A stretch of 64,000 bases of DNA from Rhabdothermincola salaria (GCF_021246445.1 NZ_JAJQXW010000001.1:1258168-1322167), one strand, 5' to 3'. Shown: positions 50,174 through 59,848, counted from the stretch's first letter. The notes: generated by a model from the sequence alone, not told the origin. Program-made: numbers and translations.

Positions 50174-51751
50174 TCAGGCGGGCGGGCCCCAGCCGCCACC
50201 GCCGGGCGTGCGCAGACGGACCACGTCGCCGGCGTCCACCACGACCGTCACCTTGTCCGGCAAGGGCTGGGCGGCGCCCTCGTCTCCCCTCGGCAGGAGC
50301 CAGTTCTCGCCCGTCGCGCCTGCCGCGCCGCCCTCGTGCCCCCACGGGGCCGAGCGCCGGCGCTCGGTGATGAGCGAGACCACGGCGGGGGCGAGGACCT
50401 CGAGGTCGCGCTCCACCCCGTCGCCGCCGGCGTGGAGCCCGGCGCCGCCACTCCCCCGCCGCAAGGTGAGCCGTCGCACCCGCAGCGGGAACGCCCGCTC
50501 CAACGCCTCGATGGGCGTGTTCTTGGTGTTGGTCATCGCCGTGTGGACGCCGCTCATGCCGGGGCCGTGCACCCGGCCGCCCTGCCCACCGGCCACGGTC
50601 TCGTAGTACACCCAGGGCCGCTGCGCCTCGGTCGCGTCGGCGGCGCGTCGTCCCCCGATGAGCAGGTTGTTCATGGTGCCCTGCGAGGCCGCCCCCAGAC
50701 GCCCTGGTCGGGCCAGGGCGAGGGCGCCCAGGCAGATGTCGGCCACCCGCTGGCTCACCTCCACGTTGCCCGCCCCCACCGCGGCCGGTTCGGAGGCGGC
50801 CACGATGGTGCCCGGCCGGGTGACGACCCGCACGGGTCGCAGGGCACCGCCGTTGGCGGGCATGGTCGGGTCGAGGGCGCACCGCAGGGCGTACACCGCG
50901 GCGCTGACCGTGACCGCCTCGACCGCGTTGACGTTGCCCGGCCGTTGGGGGTCGCTGTCGGACAGGTCGAACGTGATGCTGTCACCCTCGACGGTGACCG
51001 CCACCCGCACATGGGTCTCGACCTGTTGGTCCGGCGCCGGCCCGAAGCTGTCGACCACGTCGGCGAAGCGCCAGGTGCCGTCGGGCATCTCGGACAGGGC
51101 GGCCCGCATGCGCCGTTCGCCGTGCTCGAGCACGGCCGCGAACGGGGCGTCGGACAGCTCGGCGAGGCGAGCCACCCCCCGGCGGTTGGCGCCGACCTGG
51201 GCGTCGAGGTCGCCGGCCCGCTCGTCGGGGGTGCGGGAGTTGGCCAGCAGCACGGCGCGCACCTCGTCGGTGAGGCGCACCGGCGGCAGACGGAGTCCTT
51301 CCGCGTAGATCTCCGTGGCCTCCGCCGGCATCGACCCGGGAGCGGCGCCGCCGACGTCGGCGTGGTGGGCGCGGTTGGCTGCCCATCCGACGAGCCGGCC
51401 GTCGACAACGCACGGGGCGACGAGGGTGATGTCGTTGAGGTGCGTTCCTCCGCGGAACGGGTCGTTGAGCACGACCTGGTCACCTCCGGCCAGCGCCTCC
51501 CAGCCAGCTGTCCCCGGACCGAACCGGTCGATGGCCGCCGCCACCGACGCCGGCATGGAGCCGAGGTGCACCGGGATGTGCTCGGCCTGCACCAAGAGCT
51601 CGCCCTCGGCGGTGAACAGCGCGGCCGAGTGATCGTGACGCTCCTTGATGTTGGGGCTGAACGCGCTGCGACCCAGGACCGCCCCCATCTCGGTGGCGAT
51701 GCCGGTGAGGCGGGCGATGAGCACCTGCAGGGCGGCGGGATCGAGGGTCAC
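50174..51751 (-). CDS. Hydantoinase B / 5-oxoprolinase beta-like subunit
   Basis: The 525-residue HyuB-type protein has LGRSAFSPNIKERHDHSAALF near 25, a GDQVVLNDPFRGGTHLNDI motif near 90 and GGQGGRVHGPGMSGVHTAMTNTKNTPIE near 390, all family hallmarks. With HyuA it hydrolyses cyclic imides or 5-oxoproline using ATP. GTG 51751 overlaps the hyuA stop as GTGA. The exact ring substrate cannot be told from sequence. Confidence 0.9.
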   Translation of the reverse strand: MTLDPAALQVLIARLTGIATEMGAVLGRSAFSPNIKERHDHSAALFTAEGELLVQAEHIPVHLGSMPASVAAAIDRFGPGTAGWEALAGGDQVVLNDPFRGGTHLNDITLVAPCVVDGRLVGWAANRAHHADVGGAAPGSMPAEATEIYAEGLRLPPVRLTDEVRAVLLANSRTPDERAGDLDAQVGANRRGVARLAELSDAPFAAVLEHGERRMRAALSEMPDGTWRFADVVDSFGPAPDQQVETHVRVAVTVEGDSITFDLSDSDPQRPGNVNAVEAVTVSAAVYALRCALDPTMPANGGALRPVRVVTRPGTIVAASEPAAVGAGNVEVSQRVADICLGALALARPGRLGAASQGTMNNLLIGGRRAADATEAQRPWVYYETVAGGQGGRVHGPGMSGVHTAMTNTKNTPIEALERAFPLRVRRLTLRRGSGGAGLHAGGDGVERDLEVLAPAVVSLITERRRSAPWGHEGGAAGATGENWLLPRGDEGAAQPLPDKVTVVVDAGDVVRLRTPGGGGWGPPA

Positions 51752-53616
51752 GAGCGCTCCTGCCCCACCCGCCGCAGCACCAGGGCACCGGCCGCGCCGA
51801 GCTCGGCGACCCATCCGTCGGGGACCCAGATCGTGCAGTCCTCCTCGGCGAGCACGGCCGGCCCGACGGCACCGACCCGGTCGGGCGCCGGCAGGTCGTC
51901 GACCCCGACGGGCGACTCGATCCAGGCCTTGACCCGCACGGCGATCACCTCGACGGGGTGCTCCGGACGCTCGTAGCCGTTGCGGAGCCGGTGCTCGCGG
52001 TGGAAGCGCCCCGGGTGGCGCACCGCCAGCTCGTGGCTCTGGCCGGCGTAGCGGCAGTCGAAGGCCACGTCGCTGTGGACCCGGTGCTCGGCCGTGGTGA
52101 CCCCGACGAGGCCGGCCCCGAGGTCGTCGTGGCGGTCAGCCGGTGGTGGCGGCGCCTGGGCGAGGAGCTGCGTCGTCGCCTCCTGGACGAGCTCGTGGCC
52201 CAAGAGGCGGGCGCCGGCGTGGTCGCGGGGGTCGACGACGGAGCGCACCAGGTCGACCCGCAACGGCGCGCCGAGTATGCCCACCGCCGAGAGCACGCCC
52301 GCTCGGGCCGGCACGACCACCGCGGCCATGTCCAGGGCCTCGGCCAGGGCGCACGCGTGCAGCGGACCGGCGCCCCCGAAGGCGACCAGGGCCAGACCCG
52401 ACGGGTCGACACCGCGCTCGACGGTGACCACCCGGATGGCTTCCTCCATGGCGGCGTCGACCACGGCCAGCACTCCGTCGGCGGTGACGCCGGCGGCGGC
52501 CAACGCCGTCTCGGCCGCATCGCGGTCGAGTGGACCGAGACCGGGGAAGGCGGCGTCGGCCGGGATGCGGCCGGCGACCAGGTCGGCATCGGTGACGGTG
52601 GGACGCCGACCACCCCGGCCGTAGCAGGCCGGCCCGGGTTCGGCCCCGGCGCTCTCGGGCCCCACGACGAGGGCCCCACCGTCGTCGAGGTGGGCGATGG
52701 ACCCCCCGCCGGCGCCGATGGTGTGCACGTCGAGCGACGGCATTCGCACCGGGAAGCCGGCGACCTCCCGTTCGGCGGCCGGCTCGGGGGTGCCGCCGAG
52801 CACGAGGCACACGTCGGTGGACGTGCCCCCCATGTCGAAGGTGACCGCATCGGGGAACCCGTTGGCCGCGGCGGCCACGGCCCCGGCCAGCACCCCGCCG
52901 GCGGGGCCCGACAACAGCAGCGCCGCCGGTCGCTCGGCCGCCCGCCTCGCCGGCACCAGGCCCGCCGCCGAGGTCATGACGAGCACGCGGTCGGCTGCGT
53001 CGTCGAGGTCGCGCAGATAGGTCCGACAGGCGGGCCGCAGGTAGGCGTTCACGACGGTGGTCACCGTGCGCTCGTACTCGCGGAACTCCGGGCTCACGTC
53101 GCACGAGCAGCTCACGTCGTGGCCCCGGAACTCCAGCTCGGCCCCGACCACCCACTCGTGCCCTGGTTCGAGGTCGCTGTGCAGCAGGCACACGGCGACC
53201 GCGTCGACGACGTCGGGGATGACCGGGATCTCGCCGAGGGGCACCAGCTCGGTGCCGTCGGCGGCCAGGCGCTCGTCGACCTCGAGGCGCAGGTGGCGGG
53301 GCACCAGCGGCTCGGGGCGGGTCGCCGACTGGTCGTACAACGCGGGACGGTCCTGGCGGGCGATCTCGATGACGTCGGCGAAGCCGGCCGTCGTCACCAG
53401 CGCCACCCGGGCGCCCTTGCGTTCGAGCAGGGCGTTGGTGGCGACGGTGGTGCCGTGGGCCAGGGTCTCGGCCTGCTCGTCACCGAGCAGCAGGGCCAGA
53501 CCGTCGCGCACGGCGCGACCGGGGTCGTCTCGGGTGCTGGGCACCTTGGCGATGCGACCGTCGGCGGTGACCAGGTCGGTGAAGGTGCCCCCGGTGTCGC
53601 TGCCGACGCGCGTCAT
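51748..53616 (-). CDS. Hydantoinase A / 5-oxoprolinase alpha-like subunit
   Basis: The 622-residue protein belongs to the ASKHA ATPases: VGSDTGGTFTDLV near 4-16, HGTTVATNALLERKGARVALVTT near 54, VTFDMGGTSTDVCLV near 265, and a GAGGGSIAHLD loop near 300. It should phosphorylate or activate the cyclic amide opened by HyuB. ATG 53616 overlaps the stop of the RNase HI-like gene (ATGA), so all three are coupled. No transporter for the substrate is nearby. Confidence 0.9.
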   Translation of the reverse strand: MTRVGSDTGGTFTDLVTADGRIAKVPSTRDDPGRAVRDGLALLLGDEQAETLAHGTTVATNALLERKGARVALVTTAGFADVIEIARQDRPALYDQSATRPEPLVPRHLRLEVDERLAADGTELVPLGEIPVIPDVVDAVAVCLLHSDLEPGHEWVVGAELEFRGHDVSCSCDVSPEFREYERTVTTVVNAYLRPACRTYLRDLDDAADRVLVMTSAAGLVPARRAAERPAALLLSGPAGGVLAGAVAAAANGFPDAVTFDMGGTSTDVCLVLGGTPEPAAEREVAGFPVRMPSLDVHTIGAGGGSIAHLDDGGALVVGPESAGAEPGPACYGRGGRRPTVTDADLVAGRIPADAAFPGLGPLDRDAAETALAAAGVTADGVLAVVDAAMEEAIRVVTVERGVDPSGLALVAFGGAGPLHACALAEALDMAAVVVPARAGVLSAVGILGAPLRVDLVRSVVDPRDHAGARLLGHELVQEATTQLLAQAPPPPADRHDDLGAGLVGVTTAEHRVHSDVAFDCRYAGQSHELAVRHPGRFHREHRLRNGYERPEHPVEVIAVRVKAWIESPVGVDDLPAPDRVGAVGPAVLAEEDCTIWVPDGWVAELGAAGALVLRRVGQERS

Positions 53617-54695
53617 GGACCCGGAGGCGCAGGCGGAGGAGGGGGCGGCGGCGGGGCCACGACGACCACGGCGGTGGACCCGAGGTGGTCGACGAGGGTG
53701 CGGTGCAGGCGCCCCATCGCCTCGTCGTGGCCGTCCCACACCAACAGGGCGGCGCGGGCCCGGCGGGCCAGCCAGTCGTCGCGCCGGGCCATCGCGGCGC
53801 GCTGGTCGTCGACGCTTGCCGGCACGTCGGGGCGCAGCACCCGCACCCCGTCGGCCTCGCCCACGAGCTCCTCGAAACGCTCGCGGTCCGCCTCGGGCCA
53901 CCCCGTGGCCGGGTCGGGCCACGGGAGCACGGCCACGTAGGGCACGCCCGCCCCCACGGCGGCCTCGGCGGCCAGCTGCTCGGCCCCCCGGCGCAGCCCG
54001 GTGACGACCACCAGCTCGGGGTCGCGCTCGACCAGGGTGACCAGCTTGGTGAGCAGCTCGTCGAGGAGGATGCCGGCCCCCTCGGGGTCGGCTTCGGGAT
54101 CCACGACGGGAGGGCGATGCCCGAGGATCACCACCGGATGGCCGGGCAGGTCGCCGTCGGTTCCCGAACCGGTGTCGTCGGTGCCGCTGGTGCCGACCGA
54201 GGCCGCCGACCGCGTCGGTGCGCCCGGTCGGTCGGGTGCCCCGACCTCTTCCGGGGGCGAGTCGCCCGACCGGCCCTGCTGGGTCTCCGCGGCCTCCACG
54301 GCCAGGCGATCGACGAGGTCGTTGCCCGGGTCGCCGCCGTGCCCCTTCACCCAACGGAACCTCACGTCGCCGCGAGCGACGACGAGGTCGACGAAGGGCT
54401 CCCACAGATCGCGGTTGGCCACCGGCTTGCGCTGGGAGTTGAGCCACCCCTTGCGCTTCCAGCCCTCCCACCAGCCGTCACGGAAGCAGTGCACGACGTA
54501 GGTGGAGTCGCTCACCACCTCCAGCGGCCCGGGGTTGGCCTTCACCGCCTCGAAGGCCGCCGTGATCTCCATGCGCTGGTTGGTGGAGTGGGCCTCTGCG
54601 CCGCTGGCGAAGGCTCCGCCCGGCACCGCCCAGGCCCAGCCCCCGGGGCCAGGGTTCCCCTTGCAGGCACCATCGGTGTAGGCCACGGTCGTCAC
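53613..54695 (-). CDS. rnhA: RNase HI fused to a YpsA-like (SLOG) Rossmann domain
   Basis: Residues 1-135 form RNase HI, which cuts RNA in RNA/DNA hybrids: TDGACKGNPGPGGW (Asp8), RMEITAAFEAV (Glu43), VSDSTYV (Asp63) and VKGHGGDPGNDLVDRLA (His119, Asp126). A 50-residue Gly/Ser/Asp linker follows. Residues ~185-340 resemble the YpsA/DUF1273 branch of the SLOG superfamily: VVILGHRPP, VVVTGLRRGAEQLAAEAAVGAGVPYVAVLPWP near 229-260 and ALLVWDGHDEAMGRL near 316-330. SLOG domains bind nucleotides or cleave N-glycosidic bonds. The end is a Pro run. GTG 54695 is the start; hyuA follows with an ATGA overlap. Confidence 0.88.
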   Translation of the reverse strand: MTTVAYTDGACKGNPGPGGWAWAVPGGAFASGAEAHSTNQRMEITAAFEAVKANPGPLEVVSDSTYVVHCFRDGWWEGWKRKGWLNSQRKPVANRDLWEPFVDLVVARGDVRFRWVKGHGGDPGNDLVDRLAVEAAETQQGRSGDSPPEEVGAPDRPGAPTRSAASVGTSGTDDTGSGTDGDLPGHPVVILGHRPPVVDPEADPEGAGILLDELLTKLVTLVERDPELVVVTGLRRGAEQLAAEAAVGAGVPYVAVLPWPDPATGWPEADRERFEELVGEADGVRVLRPDVPASVDDQRAAMARRDDWLARRARAALLVWDGHDEAMGRLHRTLVDHLGSTAVVVVAPPPPPPPPAPPGP

Positions 54696-54815
54696 CCGCC
54701 CAGCGTCGCACAGACCGGTTCATGCACAGTTCTCCCGAACTACCCACCGGTAACCGACCGAGGGGCGGCATCATGGAAGGCGCCCTGCCCCTCGAGCCCG
54801 GAAGGGTCTCCCCCC

Positions 54816-57548
54816 GTGAACCTCGACCAGCACGTCTCGCAACTGCCCGATGCCGACCCCACCGAGACCGGCGAGTGGTTGGACTCGCTGGACGCGGTGA
54901 TCGGCGAGCGGGGCAAGACTCGGGCCCGCTACCTGGTGTCACGCCTCACCGAGCGGGCCCGGGAGCGCCAGGTCGGGACCCCGGCCGAGGTGTCCACCCC
55001 GTACGTGAACACCATCCCCGTGAACGAGCAGCCCTGGTTCCCGGGCGACGAGTACGTGGAGAAGCGCCTGCGCCGCATGCTGCGCTGGAACGCCGCGGTC
55101 ATGGTGATCAACGCCAACACCCAGGCCGAGGGCATCGGCGGGCACCTGTCGACGTTCGCTTCGTCGGCGATGCTCTACGAGGTCGGGTTCAACCACTTCT
55201 TCCGGGGCAAGGAGGACGGGCTCGCCGGCGACCACGTGTACATCCAGGGCCACGCCGCGCCGGGCATCTACAGCCGGGCGTACCTCGAGCGCCGCCTCGA
55301 CGAGTCCCACCTCGACGGGTTCCGTCGCGAGATCGACGGACCCGGGCTCTCCTCGTACCCCCACCCGTGGCTCATGCCCGACTTCTGGGAGTACCCGACG
55401 GTGTCCATGGGCCTGGGGCCCATCAACTCGATCTACCAGGCCCGGTTCAACAAGTACCTGCACAGCCGCCGCGTCGACGACACCGCCGCCAGCCGGGTGT
55501 GGTGCTTCCTCGGCGACGGTGAGACCGACGAGCCCGAGACGCTGGGCGCCATCTCGCTGGCCGGGCGCGAGGGGCTCGACAACCTCACCTGGGTCATCAA
55601 CTGCAACCTGCAACGCCTCGACGGCCCGGTGCGGGGCAACGGCAAGATCATCCAGGAGCTCGAGAGCTCGTTCCGCGGTGCCGGCTGGAACGTGATCAAG
55701 GTCATCTGGGGCGCCGGGTGGGACGACCTGTTGGCGCGCGACGTCGACGGCGTGCTGCTGGCCAAGATGAACGCCACCCTCGACGGCGAGTGGCAGCGCT
55801 ACGCGGTCGAGTCCGGCGAGTACATCCGCGAGCACTTCTTCGGCCCCGACCCGCGGTTGCGCAAGCTCGTCGAGCACCTCTCCGACGACGAGCTGCGGGC
55901 CCTGCCCCGAGGCGGTCACGACTACAAGAAGGTGTTCGCCGCCTACAAGGCCGCGGCCGAGACCAAGGGCGTACCCACCGTCATCCTGGCCAAGACGGTC
56001 AAGGGCTGGGCCCTGGGCTCGGAGGTCGAGGGCCGCAACTCCACCCACCAGATCAAGAAGATGTCGATGGCCCAGCTGCGCGAGCTGCGCGACCGGTTGC
56101 ACCTCGACGACGTCATCCCCGACGACGCCCTCGACGACGAGGACACTCCGCCCTACTACCGGCCCGACACGGACTCGCCCGAGTACAAGTACCTGATGGA
56201 CCGGCGGCGCGCCCTCGACGGGCCGTTGCCCATCCGCTCCACCGAGGTCCGCCGTCCGCTCACCCTGCCCGATCCGGCCGCGTTCGCCGAGTTCGACGCC
56301 GGCTCCGGTGGGCAGGCGGTGTCCACCACCATGGCCTTCACCCGGATGCTGCGCGGCCTCGCCCGCGACGAGGGCTTCGGCGACCGCGTCGTGCCCATCA
56401 TCCCGGACGAGGCCCGCACCTTCGGCATGGACGCCCTGTTCCGCGAGCTGAAGATCTACGCCAGCCATGGCCAGCTCTACGAACCCGTTGATGCCTCCTT
56501 GCTGCTCAGCTACGTGGAGGGCAAGGACGGCCAGATCCTCGAAGAGGGCATCACCGAGGCCGGGGCCATGGCCAGCTTCACCGCGGCGGGCACCAGCTAC
56601 GCCACTCGAGGCGTGCCCATGGTGCCCTTCTTCATCTTCTATTCGATGTTCGGATTCCAGCGGGTCGGCGACCTCATCTGGGCGGCGGCCGACGCCCAGG
56701 CCAAGGGCTTCCTCATCGCCGCCACCGCGGGGCGCACCACCCTCATGGGCGAAGGGCTGCAGCACCAGGACGGCCACAGCCTGGTGCTGGCCTCCACCGT
56801 GCCCACCTGCCACGCCTACGACCCCGCCTTCGCCTACGAGATGGCAGCCATCATCGAGCACGGCCTGCACGAGATGTACGGCGGGCCCGAGGGCCGCGCC
56901 GCCGGCGACGGGCCCAACGGCGGCGACGGTGGCTTCTACTACCTCACCGCCTACAACGAGAACTACCAGATGCCCGCCCGACCCGATCACGTCACGGCCG
57001 ACGACATCGTGGGTGGCCTCTACAAGTGGGCCGACAGCCCCGAGGGGGTCGAGGCCCAGGCCACCCTCGTGTTCTCGGGCACCGCCCAGGCGGCGGCCCG
57101 CGACGCCCAGGCGGCCCTCGCCGAGGCCGGGGTCGGGGCCGAGCTGTGGTCGGCCACCAGCTACAAGGCCCTGCGCGAGGACGCCCTCTCCGTCGAGCGG
57201 TGGAACCGGCTCCACCCGCTCGACCCGCCCCGCACCTCCCGCGTCGCCCGCCTCCTCGCCGATGCCCCCGGTCCCATCGTCGCCGTCACCGACTTCATGA
57301 AGTCGGTCCCCGACCAGGTCGCCCGGTTCCTCGGCGAGCGCACGTTCGTCCCCCTCGGCACCGACGGCTTCGGCCGGTCCGACACCCGCGAAGCCCTGCG
57401 CCGGCACTTCGAGACCGACGCCGCCCACGTCGAGGTGGCGGTGCTCTCGGCCCTGGCCCACGACGGAGCGGTCGACCCGACCAGGGTGGCCGACGCCATC
57501 AAGCGCCACGAGCTCGACCCCGACACCCCCGACCCCCGCACCATCTGA
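54816..57548 (+). CDS. aceE: Pyruvate dehydrogenase E1, homodimeric
   Basis: The 910-residue thiamine-diphosphate enzyme decarboxylates pyruvate and acetylates E2. It shows [18 protein letters not shown] near 95, [18 protein letters not shown] near 230-247 (ThDP/Mg motif), [18 protein letters not shown] near 258, and [18 protein letters not shown] near 645. Length is normal for AceE. GTG 54816 has GAAGGG nine bases upstream. It is divergent from the RNase HI fusion; the 120 base gap carries ACCGGT twice and TAACCG, a weak -10. E2 and E3 are encoded 13-16 kb away. Confidence 0.96.
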   Translation: MNLDQHVSQLPDADPTETGEWLDSLDAVIGERGKTRARYLVSRLTERARERQVGTPAEVSTPYVNTIPVNEQPWFPGDEYVEKRLRRMLRWNAAVMVINANTQAEGIGGHLSTFASSAMLYEVGFNHFFRGKEDGLAGDHVYIQGHAAPGIYSRAYLERRLDESHLDGFRREIDGPGLSSYPHPWLMPDFWEYPTVSMGLGPINSIYQARFNKYLHSRRVDDTAASRVWCFLGDGETDEPETLGAISLAGREGLDNLTWVINCNLQRLDGPVRGNGKIIQELESSFRGAGWNVIKVIWGAGWDDLLARDVDGVLLAKMNATLDGEWQRYAVESGEYIREHFFGPDPRLRKLVEHLSDDELRALPRGGHDYKKVFAAYKAAAETKGVPTVILAKTVKGWALGSEVEGRNSTHQIKKMSMAQLRELRDRLHLDDVIPDDALDDEDTPPYYRPDTDSPEYKYLMDRRRALDGPLPIRSTEVRRPLTLPDPAAFAEFDAGSGGQAVSTTMAFTRMLRGLARDEGFGDRVVPIIPDEARTFGMDALFRELKIYASHGQLYEPVDASLLLSYVEGKDGQILEEGITEAGAMASFTAAGTSYATRGVPMVPFFIFYSMFGFQRVGDLIWAAADAQAKGFLIAATAGRTTLMGEGLQHQDGHSLVLASTVPTCHAYDPAFAYEMAAIIEHGLHEMYGGPEGRAAGDGPNGGDGGFYYLTAYNENYQMPARPDHVTADDIVGGLYKWADSPEGVEAQATLVFSGTAQAAARDAQAALAEAGVGAELWSATSYKALREDALSVERWNRLHPLDPPRTSRVARLLADAPGPIVAVTDFMKSVPDQVARFLGERTFVPLGTDGFGRSDTREALRRHFETDAAHVEVAVLSALAHDGAVDPTRVADAIKRHELDPDTPDPRTI

Positions 57549-57561
57549 CCGGCCACCGTCA

Positions 57562-57577
57562 CCGCCGTCTCCGGCGG
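57562..57577 (+). terminator. Short GC hairpin after aceE
   Basis: CCGCCG/CGGCGG with a TCTC loop starts 14 bases after the aceE stop. No T-run follows, so termination is uncertain; the next gene has its own -10 box. Confidence 0.3.
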
Positions 57578-57599
57578 CGGACGGCACCGACGGGTTGGG

Positions 57600-57605
57600 T
57601 AGCGT
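57600..57605 (+). promoter_or_regulatory. -10 box for leaderless HhH-GPD gene
   Basis: TAGCGT lies seven bases before the ATG at 57613, which supports that ATG over the upstream TTG (57595) and GTG (57604). Confidence 0.55.
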
Positions 57606-57612
57606 GACCGCC

Positions 57613-58197
57613 ATGGCCGCGCCATCCATCCCCGTCACCGGCGACCCCGAGGCCGACCGCCTCCTCGTCACCGATCCTCTGGCCCTGCTCATCGGCATGC
57701 TGCTCGACCAGCAGGTGCCGATGGAGTGGGCGTTCAAGGGGCCCCTCACCTTGTCGCAGCGCCTGGACGGGCTCGACGCCGCTGCCATCGCGGCCATGGA
57801 CCCCGACGCCCTCGTCGAGGTCTTCGTCACCAAGCCCGCCCTGCACCGCTACCCCGCCGCCATGGCCCGCCGCACGCACGAGCTGTGCCAGTTCCTCACC
57901 GAGCACTACGACGGCGACGCCGCCAAGGTCTGGAAGGGCGTCCGCTCCGGCGACGAGCTCTACCGACGCCTCCGCGAACTCCCCGGCTACGGCGAGGAGA
58001 AGGCCAAGATCTTCATGGCCATCCTGGCCAAGCGGCTGGGCAAGGCGCCGGCCGGATGGGAGGCAGCCGCCGCGCCGTTCTCCGACGACGTGCCCCGGTC
58101 AGTGGCCGACATCTCCTCGCCCGAGGCCCTGCTGAAGGTCCGCGAGTGGAAGAAGGCCCAGAAGGCCAAGGGAAAGGGCAAGGCCGACAAGGCGTGA
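57613..58197 (+). CDS. HhH-GPD type DNA repair protein (TIGR03252-like)
   Basis: The 194-residue protein has PLALLIGMLLDQQVPMEWAFKGP near 25 and ELPGYGEEKAKIFMAILAKRLG near 122, the helix-hairpin-helix with its Gly-rich turn, as in base-excision glycosylases. The usual catalytic Asp of HhH-GPD enzymes is not obvious here, so activity is open. The C-terminus is a Lys-rich tail (KKAQKAKGKGKADK). ATG 57613 follows a -10 box by seven bases. It stands alone on the plus strand after aceE. Confidence 0.88.
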   Translation: MAAPSIPVTGDPEADRLLVTDPLALLIGMLLDQQVPMEWAFKGPLTLSQRLDGLDAAAIAAMDPDALVEVFVTKPALHRYPAAMARRTHELCQFLTEHYDGDAAKVWKGVRSGDELYRRLRELPGYGEEKAKIFMAILAKRLGKAPAGWEAAAAPFSDDVPRSVADISSPEALLKVREWKKAQKAKGKGKADKA

Positions 58198-58258
58198 CGA
58201 CCCCGCCGGGCCGAAGGCGCCCGGCCACCCCTGGACACCGGGCGACGCCTCGACGCCG

Positions 58259-58891
58259 CTACGACGACGAACCCTCGTCCTCCGCCCGTTCGCGGGCGAC
58301 GTGAAGGGGCACCGACACCTCGGTGCCGGTGGACAGCGAGGGCCGGTCGGGCTCGATCTCGGCGAGCGGCTCGCACCGCAGAAGCGAACCACGGCTGCGT
58401 CGGGCGAGCTCTTGGTACACGCGCACCCCGTTGGCCTTCCATCCCAGGGCGGTGTCGTCGAGCTCGCGCACCACCTTGGCCGGGTTCCCCGCCGCCAGGT
58501 GCCGAGCCGGCACCTCCATGCCGGCCGGCACGAAGGCGTTGGCCCCCACCAACGCCTCGCCACCGATGCGGGCGCCGTCCATCACCACGGCGTTCATGCC
58601 GATCATGGCGAAGGAGCCGACCGTGCAGCCGTGGAGGATGGCGCCATGGCCGACGTGGGCCTCGGGTGCGAGCTCGCAGGCCTCCCCCGGGAAGCAGTGC
58701 AGCACGCAGCCGTCCTGCACGTTGGCGCCCTCGCCCACGACGATGCGACCGAAGTCGCCTCGCAGGCTGGCCAACGGGCCCACGTAGGCGCCCTCGCCGA
58801 CGTGCACGTCGCCGATGAGCACGGCGTCGGGGTGCACGAACGCCCCGGGGTGCACGACGGGCCGGACGCCCTCGATCTCATAGGCCGGCAC
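58259..58891 (-). CDS. Gamma carbonic anhydrase family protein
   Basis: The 210-residue left-handed beta-helix protein has hexapeptide turns from ~12 to ~155 (GAFVHPDAVLIGDVHVGEG) and candidate zinc His in CVLHCFPGE, AHVGHGAILHG near 62-90. PaaY/CaiE-like members share this shape, so hydratase activity is not certain. GTG 58891 has GGAGG five bases upstream. It is 26 bases after the alpha/beta hydrolase gene and probably co-transcribed. Confidence 0.88.
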   Translation of the reverse strand: MPAYEIEGVRPVVHPGAFVHPDAVLIGDVHVGEGAYVGPLASLRGDFGRIVVGEGANVQDGCVLHCFPGEACELAPEAHVGHGAILHGCTVGSFAMIGMNAVVMDGARIGGEALVGANAFVPAGMEVPARHLAAGNPAKVVRELDDTALGWKANGVRVYQELARRSRGSLLRCEPLAEIEPDRPSLSTGTEVSVPLHVARERAEDEGSSS

Positions 58892-58917
58892 GCGGTCCTC
58901 CAGTCGGTCGGGGTCGG

Positions 58918-59691
58918 TCAGCTCGACCGGTCGGCCGAGCTGAGGGCCCGCTGACGGTTCAGCCAGCCGAGCAGGACGGCCACCGCACGGGGATCGTGGC
59001 GCAGCTGGTGCCCACCGCCGTCGATGATGCGCAGGTCGGCGTCGCCGTGGGCGTCGGCCAGGACCCGGGCGTCGAACACGGGCACCACGTCGTCGTCCGA
59101 GCCGTGCAACAGCAGCACCGATCGAGGTGCCACCTTCGGGATGGCCGCCACGGCCCGCACGTCGCGGATCTCACGGGCCCAGGCGTCGAACGCCGGCGGG
59201 TAGGCCGCCGAACGGATGATGCCGGTGTCGCGCGCGTGCTGCAGGAGCCGGCGTGGGTGGCTGGCCCAGTCGTCGAAGTCGGCGGGTGCCCCCACCGCCG
59301 CCACTCCTCGGATCTCGGGATCGGCCGCGGCGGCGCAGACGCTGAGGGCCCCACCCGTGCCGAACCCGGCTGCCCACACGCCCCGCACGGCGTCGACCTC
59401 GCGCAGGAAGCGGGCTGCCGCCAACAGGTCGTCGAGCCATCCCCGCAACGAGAAGTCGCCGCCGGAGTCGCCGCAGCCACGGAAGGTGAAGGTGAGCACC
59501 ACCCACCCCATCTCGGTGGCGATGCGCTCCGCCAGCTCCGGGAAAGACCGCGCCGAGAGCCGCCCGCCCTGGTTCATGTGGGGGAACCCGTGGGTGATCA
59601 ACAGCCCCGGCACCTGCGTCCCCGCCGCGATGCTGGGCCGGGCCAGGTGCCCGGCGATCCCGATGCCCCCCGAGGTGAACAGCTGCTCCAT
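58918..59691 (-). CDS. Alpha/beta hydrolase
   Basis: The 257-residue protein has PGLLITHGFPHMNQGG near 28 (oxyanion region), FTFRGCGDSGGDFSL near 68, and AAGFGTGGALSVCAAA near 107, where the usual nucleophile motif G-x-S-x-G reads G-F-G-T-G; the Ser is replaced by Gly or shifted. HGSDDDVVPVFDARVL near 200 supplies the Asp and GGGHQL near 230 the His. Loss of the serine suggests a non-esterase role or a different catalytic residue. ATG 59691 starts next to the second paired-hairpin repeat. Confidence 0.85.
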   Translation of the reverse strand: MEQLFTSGGIGIAGHLARPSIAAGTQVPGLLITHGFPHMNQGGRLSARSFPELAERIATEMGWVVLTFTFRGCGDSGGDFSLRGWLDDLLAAARFLREVDAVRGVWAAGFGTGGALSVCAAAADPEIRGVAAVGAPADFDDWASHPRRLLQHARDTGIIRSAAYPPAFDAWAREIRDVRAVAAIPKVAPRSVLLLHGSDDDVVPVFDARVLADAHGDADLRIIDGGGHQLRHDPRAVAVLLGWLNRQRALSSADRSS

Positions 59692-59704
59692 GACTATGGG
59701 CGAC

Positions 59705-59838
59705 GCGGAGCGCCGCCGGTGCGAGACGGGTCGCTGGCGCTCCCGACGTCTCGCCACCCCCCACCCCGACACGAACCCACCCCGGAACGCGGAGCGCCGC
59801 CGATGCGAGACCGGCCGCTGGCGCTCCCGACGTCTCGG
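59705..59838. repeat. Paired-hairpin intergenic repeat, second locus
   Basis: Two 50-base units (59705-59754 and 59789-59838) start GCGGAGCGCCGCCG and share the loop CGCTGGCGCTCC with the units at 49174-49303. Their outer stem is GCGAGAC/GTCTCGC (CGAGAC/GTCTCG in the second unit) instead of TGAGC/GCTCA, so paired bases changed together. Spacer and spacing (84 bases) match the first locus. It occupies the 157 base gap between two minus-strand genes. Confidence 0.8.
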
Positions 59839-59848
59839 CCGATGCGGG

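Noticed and set aside
54939-57833. A 964-codon open frame antisense to aceE
   Set aside because: It mirrors the aceE codon pattern and has no recognisable motif; aceE is clearly the real gene.
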